Origin: Stercorarius parasiticus | Lineage: Eukaryota; Chordata; Aves; Charadriiformes; Stercorariidae | Assembly: GCA_013396915.1 (NCBI GenBank) | Contig: VWZL01004590.1 | Span: 260,800 to 324,799 of the forward strand | Length of the DNA: 64,000 nucleotides | Direction: 5' to 3' | Shown: positions 1 through 14,014 of the stretch, piece after piece | Layout: the number at the start of each line of letters is the position of its first letter | How positions within the stretch are numbered: position 1 is the stretch's first letter | Translations under genes and position numbers: made by a program | Notes under the pieces: model-generated | Database searches by the model: none | The model's input: only the letters and a program-made list of their open reading frames with translations | Told to the model about the DNA's origin: nothing

Positions 1-1449
1 GTGTAGGCTATTAGAAGAAGCTTCTAGACCACAATATTTACTAAATAGGCCACCTCATTAGTGACATGGCTAAACAAATAACCCTGAGTTACTTCATACT
101 TTGTCAATTCTTGTATTTGTACTGTATCTATACATCCTGTTTAACACAAATACCAAGCTGTAAAGAAGGTTAGTGGATTATTTTCAAAAATAATTTTGTG
201 ATCCTGAAAGGATGACTAAAAACAATTAAAAATAAAAACAGTCCTAAAATGAAAATCGGATCTCGTTCCTGTGAGACCCGTGACAATTTTTCAATAAAAA
301 AATTATCTCATGAAAAATACATTTCTAATAATTCTTGTACAGGAACGGTTACATTAGGTACCTATTAGTCATATGGGCTTATACCTTCTTTTTGGTCTGT
401 ACCGACTCCTCCTTACCAAGACCTTACCAAAGTGAATGCCGTTTCCAGTACCACAAAAGACATAGTGATATTATTGATGAAAACCTTAAAAATGCATAAA
501 GCTTGGTTCCAGCTTGGGGTACCCAGCTGGAGAATGAGAAGGCGCTCAACGTGCAGAATTTTCTCACTTTACTCAAAGTGGAGTCACTGGGAGCTCCGCA
601 GCTCATCAGGATCAAACTCAACTACAAATACCTGGTATAGCAAACACCTCTGAAATTTGAGGAGCTCAAAACCTAACCCATGATAAATCGCCATTTTTTT
701 AATTGTGGCAGCAAACCAAAAAACCTAAAACCAAATAACCCCCCCCCCCATAAACTTATACTCTTCAGCTATACAACGTGGCTAGCCGAATACCTCTGTC
801 ACAAGGGTTGACACCATGAATTAATCGAAACTAACGACAGCTGCAAACACTTGCACCCAGTGGCCTTCCACCTCTGCACTGCAGCAAAGGCTTCTCTTCG
901 TACGCCCCTTATATCACACTTACACTTATCAAAGCACTAAGCAGTTTTTAATCGTGGTTATTCCTTTCAGTTGAGTCATTACTAGAATATTTGATTGCCT
1001 TCCTGAAATGATTAACAGTAGTGACCTTTTCAAAATTTGGAAGGATCTTTTCTGCATGCTAAGTAATACCACAATGGCTTAATTTAAACTGTAGCACAAA
1101 AGCAATCTACCTAAATAATCTCTGTCAACAATTAATTTAACATTAAGAAAGTCAAGTAAAAATGCGTAGTCAGTAGCAGTTCTGTTTTTAATTCGTTTGC
1201 CCTTTTTAATATCCTGCTCAAGGCAAGAATTATTGGTGACAAAACCAGGCGCAGTTATCACATCAATTTAACTTCAGTGCACGAAGCCAAACTCCCTTCA
1301 GCTGCAAGAAGCTGCAGAGATCAATTTTTCAACATCACAAAATTCTCACCATTACGGTTTCCCGGTTCCTAGATCCGAAGAGACGCAGTAAGCCCAATGA
1401 AAGACCAGGTCACCATAAAAAAAAACAACCCCAAGCATCTCTACTGCCT

Positions 1450-1475
1450 CATAAATAAACAAATAAATAACTAAA
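1450..1475. repeat. (AAAT)n-type short microsatellite
   Basis: Imperfect run of AAAT/AAAC units (ATAAATAAACAAATAAATAA). Short, interrupted, and with no visible link to any other feature. Confidence 0.7.
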
Positions 1476-4400
1476 ATTGTACCCCAAAACCACAATTGTA
1501 CCAGCACGTATCAACAAAAAAAGCTACTTGAAGGAGATGTCTGCCACAAGAAATGGCCGGCTGAAGGGTACTGAACAGCTCGGAAACTTTAAGTGATCAT
1601 TGCCATTTTTTTTTCACTCGGATAAAATGACCTATCATTTTTGTGAACAGTTCTCCCTTCAAGAAGGCATATCTGCTCAATTGTGACAAGCTACGCGATT
1701 CCCAACCCAGGGCCTTGATTTCAAATGGGGAATATCAGATAACTGCCTACATTAGGGTCACACTGAAATGAAAAATAAAAAGTTATTTCCAATTGCAACA
1801 CACTGCTGTTTTTAGAGATTTCTGTATTACTCAAAACCCAAAATGCCTTCAAAATGTGTCTACTCGGAAAGGTGACATATGTTACAACGCACCGTTCTAG
1901 AAGTCTCTGAAATTCTTCATTTGGCTTTGAAATCCAAAATTTAAATTTCTGAAAAAGTAGATCCAGACATCCAGGACGAAAATACGCCAGTTGCAGCTCT
2001 AAAAGCGTTTGCATTAATGTCTGCTCTTCGCAGTGGAGGCAAAGTATTCTTGGAAGTTCACATCTCTGCTTTCATTCTTGTCCCTATTTGAGATTTACTT
2101 TTCTCTCTCCTATCTCTTTTTAACCTTTATCTGTGGTAATTGTTTTTGTTAAGTCTTGCTAATTAAGACTGCAAGCTCATCAGGGAAACATCCTCCCCTT
2201 TGTTTTCCCCTTCCGTATCACGCCTGCCAGAAGCACAGCATCGAAAACGCATCAGATACATGGTTCAACAAAACCGTTTCACAGAATTGGCGAGTATGGA
2301 CATGAAGGTCCTAAAGTCCACCCATGGCCTTATATCAAAACGCCTCTGCTCATTTAATTTAGTGTTTTATTAATATAATAGGCTTCTGCTGAGTGATTCT
2401 AATACCAACTATTAAAAAAAATCTAATAAATGTATCGTTCCCTCTTTCAGCCGAGAGCCGACGCCCTTCAAAGGTTTGTAGCTTCCCCACCTACCACACT
2501 AACTTCCCAGTTCGGTCATTCTTTAGCTAAACGCTGTGGGTTTATTCTCTTTGTCCCGATAGTTGGCTTTTAGTCTATAGGACAGGGTTCCTAAATTAGT
2601 GATGCAGAATTGTTCATTAGATAGTTAACCAAACGCTCCACCAAAACACGCAGTTACTGTAAATCTAACAAAAATACACCATATATTCTGGTTTTCTCTA
2701 TACAGGACTAAATACTACATTTTTTTCCCCCAAAGATTCCGTAAGGCATCACTAGCGTTTACCTGAAGTGATACCACGATAAAAGGCAGATCTGTTTCAG
2801 TTTCTTACCTTCCCTTTCCTTGAACCATTAATATAAGTGAAAGCAAAAATGTAACTCAGCCTGTTAGCTTTGCACAATCAAACACTTTAGACAGGGTATT
2901 ATTTGCCTCAGGCGATGCCATTCCAAGTTTGTATCACTACTACCCAGGCCCATTCAGTTTACAAAGAAAAAAATCTGGATTCGACAATGACTGCTGCCAC
3001 TCACTTCCAACGAGCAATTGCTCTTGCACCAAGAAATCAGTTTCCACCCCGGTACATTTGAATGAACAAACCTGTGGTGTTTATTACATAGGAAATATTT
3101 TCCCTAAAGTCTTGAAATAATTTGAATTTATTTCTCTTTACCTTCATAACACATTACCAAGAGAAATCAGAAATTAACCAAGACCTTTCTTCTGAGAGCA
3201 ATTTTATCCTTAACAACTTGGAAATTAGATTTTAGCAATGAAATAACAGTGTTTGTTTGGATGAGAACCACTAAAAAACACCCAAACAACTAAATGCCTG
3301 GGACCTAAACCTCTGGGTTTATTGCTTCGATTGTCACCACCCTGGGGGGCGAGACACTCTCCTGTTGACAGCCGTCATCAATGTTTAAGTCATTTATCTC
3401 AGAGACAACTTCCAAACTTATCTTCCAAATTTGACCGATATGGCCGGTAAGCTGCATCACTTGAAGATCTGTGAATATTTGCCTTATATTGTCACGCACA
3501 CAACTTTAAATGAGTTTTTAAAACATCAGCCCTCTACATTTTTGAGCTCGCTTCCATACTTATTATTTGCACAGTTAATAACGCAACCCTCCATATTGTG
3601 CTTGACTATCTCCTGCCACCTTCTCTTGCTCCATCTCCCATCCCTTCAGCACAGAAGCAAGATCGCGGTTTCTCAATTTTAATGTTCTTTTAAGACTTAC
3701 CTAACAAGTGAGAATAAGGCAAATAACAGAAAGACTGAGGAAAAAGCCAGGGCTGCTATTTGAGTCTGAACGACGAGAGGTCCAGCGATAGAGGTGACGG
3801 TGAGGGAGTGAGTGATGTAGATCGGGACCGACAGGAAGACTCAGACACAGAAATGCAACTGTCATCTCAGGCCACGGGGAGGATTCGTAATTTCTCCCAC
3901 ATCTATTATTACAGAACAGAGCCATGATCTTAATTCATCATATTTTTTCAAATTTTACTTTGCGAATTAACATCAATTTAAGTCCTTTTAATTCATTCTA
4001 AATAATTTTAGCCAACCGTTAAAACCGAACCCATTTCTCGAGTCCACCTTGAGGCTATCGTGAGCAAGTTCACTACAAAGGGAGTACGCTCTCAAATATT
4101 TTTAGTGGTTAATATTATGTGACTCCTAAACAATACAAATACGCTCTGAATACAGTAGAACAACCTATCGGAAAATATTTCTATCCCACAGAGCAAAGTC
4201 CTGATATTTTTTACTTCGCCTTCCGTGGAGTCCGTGGTTTATAGAATTTGAGTAAACGGAATTCTAACCCAAAGTCCATAGACTATTCTCAAAAAAACTT
4301 CAGTGCCTTCCAGGCGCAGTTGAAGAAGATTCCCGTTCAGTTCACAACAGGCTGACCAACTGAAAGCATTTACAACTTGTTACAAGATTCTTTTTCAATG

Positions 4401-5068
4401 TAAAATAACAACTGACAAGTACAAGACAAACAGTAATAATTGTCTGCGGCACGGATGCAATGTATCGCACTTGCGAATGCAGACAGCGATGCAAGAGCTT
4501 CTTTCTGGGCTACGCTGTAAAAATAGCAAAGCCTGACATTTAAAGCATTTTTTTTTTCCCCCCTTATGGAGGCAGGTTTCGAGTACAGTAATGCAGATTT
4601 TCATCAATCCCTTCTTGAAAACAGGGCAAAGCTTTAGGTCTTGGTGACTTAGGAAGGAGTTTTTGTTGCAGGCAGAGAGGGTGAGAGAACATCCTTGTGT
4701 CTATGGAGGGGACAGCTTAACACTTCTCCAAGCTAGAAGAAAAGGCGGCAGATGACTCTAGGTCCTAGACTTACAGAGATTGCCAAGATATTGTCCACCA
4801 CAGAAGCCCATTTCAAGATCATGTTGGTATAACGTGTGGGCTTCTCATTACACCAACTTCTCTTTCAGTGTGCATGTTCCAGTGTCACCTTCACCATCCC
4901 ATACCGTCTTCTCTCTTCTGTTCCTTCTTTGCCATTATGCCAACAGAATCACCTGCCTCTCATTACCAACGTCATGGTGAAGAGATCTCTTGAGACAGTA
5001 GGATTGTTCCTCAGACATTCTTCCCAGCATTTAAGGGTATTTGTCTTGCGATGACAATGAAGTTCTTT

Positions 5069-5104
5069 GGGGTTTTACTGGGGTTTGAGCTGCGGGGTTT
5101 GGGG
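5069..5104 (+). other. Four GGGG runs: possible G-quadruplex
   Basis: GGGG runs sit at 5069-5072, 5080-5083, 5094-5097 and 5101-5104, with loops of 7, 10 and 3 bases rich in T. The plus strand is the template strand for PDE4B, so the structure would form in DNA and not in the pre-mRNA. One loop is longer than the usual 7-base rule. Confidence 0.45.
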
Positions 5105-8100
5105 TTTTTTCTGTGCTAAGGACATCATTCATCATTTGTTACCAGCTCTTTGAGAGCAAAAATAAACAAGTAACACCTTGGTGGCTACGATTCAGAAACA
5201 TGCAACATTTGCAGCTTCCAACAATTTCATCTGGAACTGAAGGAGCTCAGTATCAAATAAAAAGTGCTGCCTTGTAAAAATTTACGAATACACTGTGACC
5301 TCTTGATGAGGATGTTTACTGAATGTATACATCGGTTTAATCTAACAGCCAACTCTTGGAAAAGCAAGCAGCAAGCCCAACAAGGGCTGGAGGCAGCCCA
5401 ATACACAAACACTGGAGGACAACGCAAGAGCCATTTGTTTTCATGCTCCACCTCTGACCTCCAGCAGCTCAACAGAATAGTTTGTTACGGGGATCCAGTC
5501 TGACAATGCAGACCTTGACTAGACTTAAAAGGACACGTTCCCTAAGGGGGAAGAGAGAGCTTTGGAAAACAGACTGAGACTCAGATCTCAAAAGTTAAGG
5601 GCAGTTACAGCTTGTCATCATTAATTTATAGTGATCATAGTTAAGAGATGTGTATAATTACTACTTTCTTTGCAAACTTTCCTGCTTAAGTCAACCACTA
5701 AAGAAATACTGAAATACGTAATGTTATCCATTTACTCTGATAACCATGAGCAAACCCTGATCATCTGCGGAGTACTGCAGCCCCCCTCTGCAACGGGATA
5801 ACAACTCAAATACTCTGTGATCCCACACCCCTCCCTTACAAAACCAAACCTCAGGCAACTGGGATAAGGACAGAGCCAAATACACAACCCCAGAGTAAAT
5901 CACCCCAGTAGTGGCAACTGGGGAAGGCAGCATGGCTGGAGAAGCATGGCATCCAGGGAGCCCCAGCCCGCTCTCATGGCTGGGACACAGCAAAGCCATC
6001 ACCAGCTTTAGCGAAGCCTTAGAGACTACGTACCATAAAGGATGCAGAAATTGGATGCTAGGAGGTCTAGAGTTGCGACAACCCTCAGGAAATCAGGCCC
6101 TTGTATACACTGTGAAAGTGCTCATGGTTGTAATAAATGAATACTTACGGAAAATGAGCCTTCCCTGGTTTTTATACAAATATTCTGAATTCCTCCCCAT
6201 TTAGCTTGATTGAGAGGGGACAGAGTAAGGCAAATGGACTGAGAACCTCTTAAATGAGCGCTCGCGTGTTAATGTACAGGAATCAGATCCTCAGCTGATC
6301 ACACATTTGTGCATGAACTCCTAGAGTGGGGCTCCCAGTCCCTCAGCCATGAATAGAAACCATGCAAAGCTCACACTGAGTGCCGTGCCATTTATCCATC
6401 AGCAGAGAGGTGTCTCCATCTGTGGTGCAGAAGAACAGCTTGATTTTGTGACGGAGGAAACACTGCTCTAACACAGTCTACTCATACTGATGGTCATTTC
6501 GCTGCTAGCACTGTTTCTGTGAAAGCTGCGGCATAAACAGCCTTTGGCTGAAATAGGAACACATTCCAGGTTGTGAGGTAAGGGAATCCCATAGAAACGT
6601 ATATGTCCAGATGAGTAAAGCCTACTAATCTAAGGTTATCTGAAGCTGCAGGAAGAGATGCCAATAGAGACAGAGATGTCTCCATCAGAAAAATTATATT
6701 CCCTACTCATGCTTTTAGCACATTCATGTTATAAAATACATCTATGATATTGAGCAGAGAAGGAACTCCAAATGCTGGACCAAGTGCCTGGAGAGCTACA
6801 GCACTGAGCCCCCAGAAGCAGATGCTTGTACGAGGCTCTCCAGCACAGCTTCTCAACAACACGGGCCTCTATGTCTGAAGCAAATACTTCTGCCAGAATA
6901 CACTACCTAAGCCTCTTAAAAGCAAATCCTGTCGCTATGAAAATTCATGGGAACTTCATTTTTCAAGATTAGATTCTAGTTTTTGAAGATAAGGTAGGGC
7001 TAGGAACAGAAGTGTCTCACGCTGTGAACACTGCTTCTCTTCCCAGAAGTTTTACGGTGTTGTATGACTGGCATCAGGACCTGGGTTTACTTGATTTTAC
7101 TTTTTTAACTAGGTAAATTAGTCCCCACTTTGCTTTCTGCAATATTTGAATAGTAATAGTCGTCACGTATGTTTGCAAGTCTTCAGGAAACACACATTCA
7201 GATCTCTTAAGGATGGTCTAATAAAGATTTGAAAGCTGGCGCTGAAGTCTAGCCGAGAAGTCAACGGCTGGATTACAAGCCACCTTGAGGCTGGCAGTGT
7301 AATCACTAGGTATTCACAACCGCTTGCGGATGCAAACACCTTGGAGGCAATAAGTGTGCAGGTTACTAACATCAGGTCCTCACCTGAGAGAAACAGACAA
7401 AACTTCCTCCGAAGCCTGAATCTGAAGAGGTTTCAGAGGTGATGGTCAGATGTGGAAGGCTGAGGAGAACTCTGGCTCAGGTCTTCAAAGACTTGCCTCT
7501 TCTAACAGCGTTGGTCTTTAATTCCAGCAGCTGTCTCTCAGAGCCTTAAGTGCCTACGGACAGCCTGACACACTACTGACAAAGAGTGATTGCATCCATT
7601 AGAATCGATGCAGATTCATCCCGAAACCACTTCCCGCAGGATTAGTGTGCTGCCCAGCTCCTCCTGTCCAGCCCTTCCTCCTCTCCCATTCTCTGCTTTG
7701 CCTCGGCTCTGTGTTCCTTTTCAACCTCTTCTTGAGTTTCCACATCTCATATTTGATCGTTTTCCATTCTTTCCTCATCACAAAAAAAAAAAAACAAACC
7801 CAAAATAAAATGATCCACAGATAAAAAAGAGGTCTGCTCATCTAAGCAATATAGGACAGGTTGCTTTAACGTGTTCATTTTGGTAACCCTTTCTCCCATA
7901 CCTTGTCTTCTCTGCTTAAAAAAGAGAAACACTGCAGTACATAGCACAGAACTTCAGTCACAACTGGATGATTTGATTAGGTCTTTGATAAGCATTAACT
8001 TTAAACAACAATACATAATTTGACTTAGTACACCATTCTAAGGAACAGAGATCTGAAAATACCCTTGAACCTCCAAGGACCAAATGCCTCCTGATCATTG

Positions 8101-9434
8101 CCCGGCTCCCTTAGACCTCACTCCTGTGCCACGAGCTCCAGAATGCACTGGGCTCAGTACAGGTTCAGACCCTCTAATTATCTTAGTAATAACGAATCCA
8201 ATAAAATGGAGGAGCTAATTTTGCATTATTGTTATGAAAGAAACCTTTCCCTCTAACCTAATGAAGTTGTCCATCATTACGCAATTATTACCTGCACATG
8301 AACAGCGTCAGCAGGGTTCATTAAAGTTTTTTTGAAACGAAGCAGCAGCACAAAATGTTTCTAATTTTCAGATAGGTTCTTTATATACTGAAAAGGCAGC
8401 AAGCAACTGTTCATTTACAAGCTATATTGTGCACATTTTAAGAACATACAGTGAATGCCATGATACTGTGGTTAAAGCTACCTGTTAATATCATAAAAGG
8501 AGGTGATTTCTTAAACATTTGTGTTGTACTTGCCCTTTGTCAATCTGTATCAGTGTAAAAGCTGCATTCGAGCTGAGAGAAAAATCAATCGATTTCTGTT
8601 TTCTTTTACTGCTAAAATGAGATTAATGTCTCCTTATGTTTCCTTTCAGGAGGTCTGCTTTCAGATGGTACAACGAGCTTGCTTTTCCATGCCAACGTCT
8701 AGGCGGCTTAGCTACGTCAGATACCGATAAAACAGGAATCCAAGAAGTTACTGTACCAAGGCAAATGCGCAACGAAATGGAAATTATTCAGTATATACGT
8801 ATGTAGGAATCTACCTGCAGTACGTTTTCATCCAGAATCCTTTTCCGAGGTCTGCGTCGTGACGCATCATACGCTGTACACAGCTGCACAACGAAAAATC
8901 ATCATCCCAGCAATAACTGAACTACATAATGCTGGACACATGGAGCTACTGGAAGTGCAACAAAAAACTCCTTCTCCACATGAGCACGGATTGATTCAGG
9001 GCAAACTGATAAAATGGTTCCCATTTAATTCCATTAACTGCCGTGCAGATGTTTTGCCTTCATAGCATTTAAATCTGTTGTGGAGAAAGCTGCAATAAAC
9101 TCCTCTATCATGATAAAATGCAACTTGCTGGGTCAGGAAAAAAAAGGATAAGGCCTTTAAACAACGTTACATAGAACATATAAAGGTAAATTCAGTTCTA
9201 GTGAGCGCAGGCATCCTAATTCGACCCATAAAAGCTCTCCTTTCCTACACAAAGTTCCAGACAGTGGCAAAGCAGGCAGCTTCCTAATGTAGCGGATTAT
9301 TATGGCAACAAAAAATAAAAATCAAATCCCTGTCCCCAGAGCTTTCCCTGCCCATGGCAGCAAAGCCAGCTGGCGCTGCTGCTGCAGAGAGGGAAGCTGC
9401 TGAGATACAGAGCTGGTGGACACATTTGGCAGCA

Positions 9435-9453
9435 GGGCCGGTCAGTCCGGCCC
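9435..9453. other. GC-rich perfect inverted repeat (7-bp arms)
   Basis: GGGCCGG (9435-9441), loop TCAGT, then CCGGCCC (9447-9453). It lies in a GC-rich patch (about 9350-9480) within AT-rich intron. No T-run or gene follows it, so there is no reason to call it a terminator. Confidence 0.4.
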
Positions 9454-12425
9454 CCCTTGTCTTGCTCTGGCCATCCATCTCTACCATTCGTGGTAGGATC
9501 CCATCCCTAAAGCTACTCTGCATCACTGGGAAGTTTGGAAAGTCTTTTTTCCTGCTCTGATGTTGTTTGTAATGGATAAAATACCTCAAACTGTACATTT
9601 TTGGTCTCTCAGCACTGCCCCCTCCTCCTACTTGTATCTCTTTCCTCCCTCCTCAACCCGTTTAATGGACAACTTGAATCTATATGCTCTTGTCAGCCTT
9701 TTTACTCCAAGTTCTTCTCACGTTTTTGTCAATCGGTTTTCCTGGAAAGAGTTAAAACTCAAAGCAATCTGCATCAAACCTGATTCCTATGTAAGTGCAC
9801 CACACTCGCGACATGGAAAATGTGAATATACTACAGCATACCACACCACCAGGAAGGTCTACACTCATCAGGAGGTACTAGTAGACCAATCAAGTGTTTT
9901 GTCCACCACAAAAAAATTAGGGGTTTGGGTTTTTTTTCACCACAGAAGAAAATAAATCAGCTAATATATTGCTGTTTCTCTAGAGTCTTGTTCTTATATT
10001 ATTTAGTATCTGCTGTGCTCTTCAGCAATATCTATTTGTAGTGTTGAGAGAACAAAAGAATTTGAGAAACTTAAAAACTTAATATTAAGTTTTCTTCCAG
10101 TCCTTCCCAGTGGTAGAGGTTTATCTGAAAGAAGAGACTGAATCTGTGCATGTATTTCTTGGAAAATAAAACCGTATTTCATAGTAATATTTTTTGACAT
10201 GGGTAGCTATGGCAATATTTTACCCCAAGACATTATCAGCTGCTGTTGCACAGGTCGTCCTCTTTTACTTTAGCATTATGCTTGTGTGTCACTATTTCAG
10301 TACACTTCACAAATGTCTATTATTTATTACCAGTTAAAGCCTTACCGTGTGGTGAGACAGGAACTCACACATGTCAAGCAACGCTGCCGATTGATCCATA
10401 AAGCACCATATTTGCTGTCAGACCAGACAGTATTGCGGAAAAGGCAAGAAGTGAACTGTGTAACAAACAACATGGATCCAAACGCTTACCCAAGGCAACA
10501 CCTCCCAAAACTTGGTAAAAGCCACAGCATCCCAAGAGCAGAGTGAGGTCTGTTCTTTACATTTTGTATGTCATTCCCATTCGGGCAGTCCAACAGGAAA
10601 TTGAGAGCACCTGTAATCTTCACACTGTAACTTCCCAAATCTGCTCTCTCCTTTCCACTTCTCCAAACCCACGTTTGTGAACCTGTCCATCGCAGAATCA
10701 GCAGAGCATTTTCTGTGACACTGCTTTAATTCACCTCTGCCAACAACATCAGCCATGTTTCAACCTGAACTAATTTTTGACTCTTGCAGAATGCCCATAC
10801 TATTGTCGTTACAGGAGAACCCACGAACCCGACTTGTCAAACTACCCCCAAACTCGTACCATCCAACAGAGAAGCACACCGTCATTGTGGAACCCATCTG
10901 ATGTTCTCCTAAGGTAATGCCAGGTAATACCAGAAACACACGGAGAACACTGAGGAGAGCTAGCTGTGGTTATTCAGAAACAAAAAAAGCTGAAAAAGAT
11001 TAAAAAAACCCAAATAATGAAGGGCCAGTGAATGCACAGATCTGCGGAGAAGCTAATCTACACTGCATAAATTATGTGGCAAACACATTCAGGGTTTATC
11101 AGTCTGTCCTGGCAACCGACTCAAGCACGTAAGAAGCAAACTGTACCTCCTGGAAACATACAGCACCAATCTGTAGGTGCTATCGCAAAGGCGAGTTTCA
11201 CACATCAACACAGCTTTCAACAAAGCTAAATTCAACAGTACAGCTTCCTTAAGAAAACATTTTGGCACAGAAAACGTTAACTTAATAGTTAAGCCTGTGT
11301 ATGAGAGTTGGGGATCATGGATTCTCTAGGTCCCAGCCACCACAGTCGGTCATGAAATCTCTCTGAATCTATATTCCTGACAGATGAGCGCACTGTAAAC
11401 ATTAAAAACTTACTTGAAGGTATTACAAATTCCAGAAATAGTGTTTATTTCTCTGAGAAGGGAACCACTCTCTTTCTCTCTCCCCCTCTCAGACAAATGG
11501 CTGAATCTATCAAATTCAAATTCCCATTAATACAATAACCTGTTGTACTTCGCCTGAATCTTCACTAGCTGGTGAGTATTTTAACACCATGTTTTCCCAA
11601 GTAAGTGGCTGGGGGATGAAAGAAGTTTCTCCTTTCTATCCTCTGTGATTGTAGACAGGGTTTAGAGACAAGATATACAGTCAGAACAGATGTAAACATT
11701 ACCCAGCTGGTTCTGTGTTTGTCGTGTGTACTTATTTCTTTTTGTCTGAAGAAGTCTTCGCTCCTCACCTTCGTGTCCTTTGGAATCCTTCCTGCCACTG
11801 GCTGCTAGCACTCAGGAACTCTCCTCGGGACAGATGGGAGAATGTATTCAATGGGAACTTTCTGGTTTTTCACCATCCTTTTCCCTATTCCCTTCAGTTA
11901 GTTTCTCCTAAGAGTTTCAGTAGATAACTGAGCAACACAGCGTGTCCAATACCAGTCCCAGTTTGAAAGAGAAACTCCAGAAAGCAAGAGAATCATCCTA
12001 TTTGGCTTGAAAGGCTTGAAATCACATCTACAGTGAGAAACACAAACAGACCAGCTCATGGAAATAAAGACAAGCATGTTATTCAACACTGGAACTATGG
12101 AAATGCATCTGCTATATATACAGCAGAGTTGAAACAGGTCCAAAAGCAGATCATATGGTACTTTCAGGGAGAGATGTGAGAGACGCTAGCTTTGTCTCAA
12201 AAGCAAAAGTCAATTCCTCTAGCCCAAGTATGGCATGAAGCTGGCCAGGAGGTCTCAGATCAGGGCCCTGGTGCCCAGGGTGCCAGCACAGGGCAGAGGC
12301 CACCTCACTGCAGCTGGACGCTGTAGGGCTTCGTGCTGAAAGGGACTCCAACAGGGATGAGGTCCCACCAGGAGCTTCACTCCACCACATGAGTTCTGTC
12401 CTAAGACTTGTACATATCACCATAA

Positions 12426-13062
12426 CATAGAATCACAGAATTGCCCAGGTTGGAAGGGACCTTTCAGATTATCGAGTCCAACCACCAACATAACACTGCC
12501 CAAACCCCCACTACCCCATGTCCCTCAGCACCACATCTGCCCATCCTCTAAATCCCTCCAGGGATGGCGACTCCACCACTGCCCTGGGCAGCCTGCCCCA
12601 ATGCTTGACAACCCTTTCCGGGAAGAAATTTTTTCCCAGTATCCATCCTAAACCTCCCCTGGCACAACTTGAGGCCGTTTCCTCTTGTCCTATGGCCTGT
12701 TCCTTGGGAGAAGAGCCCGACCCCCCCTGGCTACCCCCTCCTTTCAGGGAGCTGGAGAGAGCGAGAAGGTCTCCCCTCAGCCTCCTTTGCTCCAGGCTGA
12801 ACACCCCCAGCTCCCTCAGCCGCTCCTCACAAGGCTTGTGCTCCAGACCCCTCACCAGCTCCATTGCCCTGCTCTGGACATGCTTCAGCACCTCAGTGTC
12901 TTTCCTGGAGTGAGGGGCCCAAAACTGGACACAGCCCTCGAGGTGGGGCCTCGCCAGTGCCCAGTACAGGGGGATGGTCACTGCCCCAGTCCTACTCACC
13001 TATTGTGTTTCTGATGCAGGCCAGGATGCTGTTGGCCTTCTTGGCCAACACGACCCAATGAC
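12426..13062 (-). mobile_element. CR1 LINE, 5'-truncated, minus strand
   Basis: The plus strand starts with CATAGAATCACAGAATTG and GTTGGAAGGGACCTTTC, which is the reverse complement of the CR1 3' end, so the element reads on the minus strand with its 3' end at 12426. On that strand a 162-codon open frame (12999-12511) gives the C-terminal part of the CR1 ORF2 protein, with [43 protein letters not shown] and [12 protein letters not shown] in the usual order. The frame is still open, suggesting a moderately young copy. It ends at about 13062, where similarity to the rest of ORF2 stops; most of the reverse transcriptase and all of the endonuclease are missing, so it cannot move by itself. CR1 does not make regular target-site duplications, so the right border is approximate. 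Confidence 0.96.
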
Positions 13063-13950
13063 TGGAGAAATTCATGGATCTTATAAATTTCTGTTATCCT
13101 CAACAATTCCAAGTATATAGACGGTCTCCAAAAATTGAATTTTCTGAAATACTACTCCAAGCGTGGGTTGCACTAGGTAAGTCTTTCTTATTTGGTTCTT
13201 GAAGCACAATGATCAGAAAGCAAAACAAAACGTGACATATTTTGATAGCTTTGATTTAGCTACAGTATTTTCTGCAGCCCCAAGTAATTAAACCGATCAG
13301 TTGTTATTCACCAGGCTTGGAAAAAACTCAAATGCTACCCCTCTGACTGGATTGTGCCACATTATTTAACTCACTAAATCCCACCACTATTATGTAATGA
13401 AAACAGATCATGTTTTCAAAAAAAATAAGGCGACCATATGATTTACATTTTAAAAAGCAAATAGGTGTCTGTATTTCTATTGCACTGAAGGATAACCAAA
13501 AGAAAAAACAGAGCAAGAATTCCTAGTATGCCATTTCTGTTCTGTACTGTATTTTCTTTAAACTAGATAAGAGGCATAAAGAAAAAAACAGTCTTAAACC
13601 CACTTAAATGATGAAAGCTAAATGTGAATTAATTTGGAAAAAAAACCACTAAAGTCTTAGTTAAGAAAAGACAATAAACATCATATTCTAAAAATCGCTT
13701 AATGAAAATCCAGTGCTCATCACACAGCAGAGCCAGTGACTGTCTATACATTAAGAAACTGGGTTATTTTATATGAATGAGGCATTTGAAGACTGGACAC
13801 GGCAAGAGCGGCCATGGCAAAGTGTTGAAGGGGTTCGGAGCAGGAAGGGATCAGCTTGACAGATGTTTATTGACGTGTTGGTCACGTACTGTCGTAAGAA
13901 CTGGATCCCAAGGAAAAGAAAGATTGGGAGCACAGAGTCATGGCCTTATT

Positions 13951-14014
13951 TAAAAAATAAAAAATAAAAAAACAAAACAAAAAAACAAACACAAAACAAC
14001 CAAAAAAACCAAAC
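13951..14014. repeat. A-rich low-complexity tract
   Basis: Runs of A broken by single T or C (AAAATAAAAAAACAAAAC type) for about 64 bases. There is no clear retrocopy upstream of it, so it may be simple A-rich DNA and not a poly(A) tail. Confidence 0.75.

Larger units (their letters stand above)
1..12425 (-). other. PDE4B: PDE4B intron (downstream of the PDE4B3 exon), no gene recognised
   Basis: AT-rich sequence with many stops in every frame; open frames here are short and resemble nothing I know. I looked on the minus strand for the shared PDE4B exon that should begin Phe-Asp-Val-Glu-Asn-Gly and contain RRESFLYRSDSDYD, and did not find it. Small items inside: an AAAT-type microsatellite at 1450-1475, a G-run cluster at 5069-5104, and a GC-rich patch at about 9350-9480 with a hairpin. 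Confidence 0.7.

Noticed and set aside
9435..9453. GC hairpin as a transcription terminator
   Set aside because: This is vertebrate intron DNA, and no T-run or gene end follows; intrinsic terminators do not apply.
12518..13061. Plus-strand frames of 131, 109 and 65 codons over the CR1
   Set aside because: They are antisense shadows of the CR1 ORF2 frame on the minus strand.
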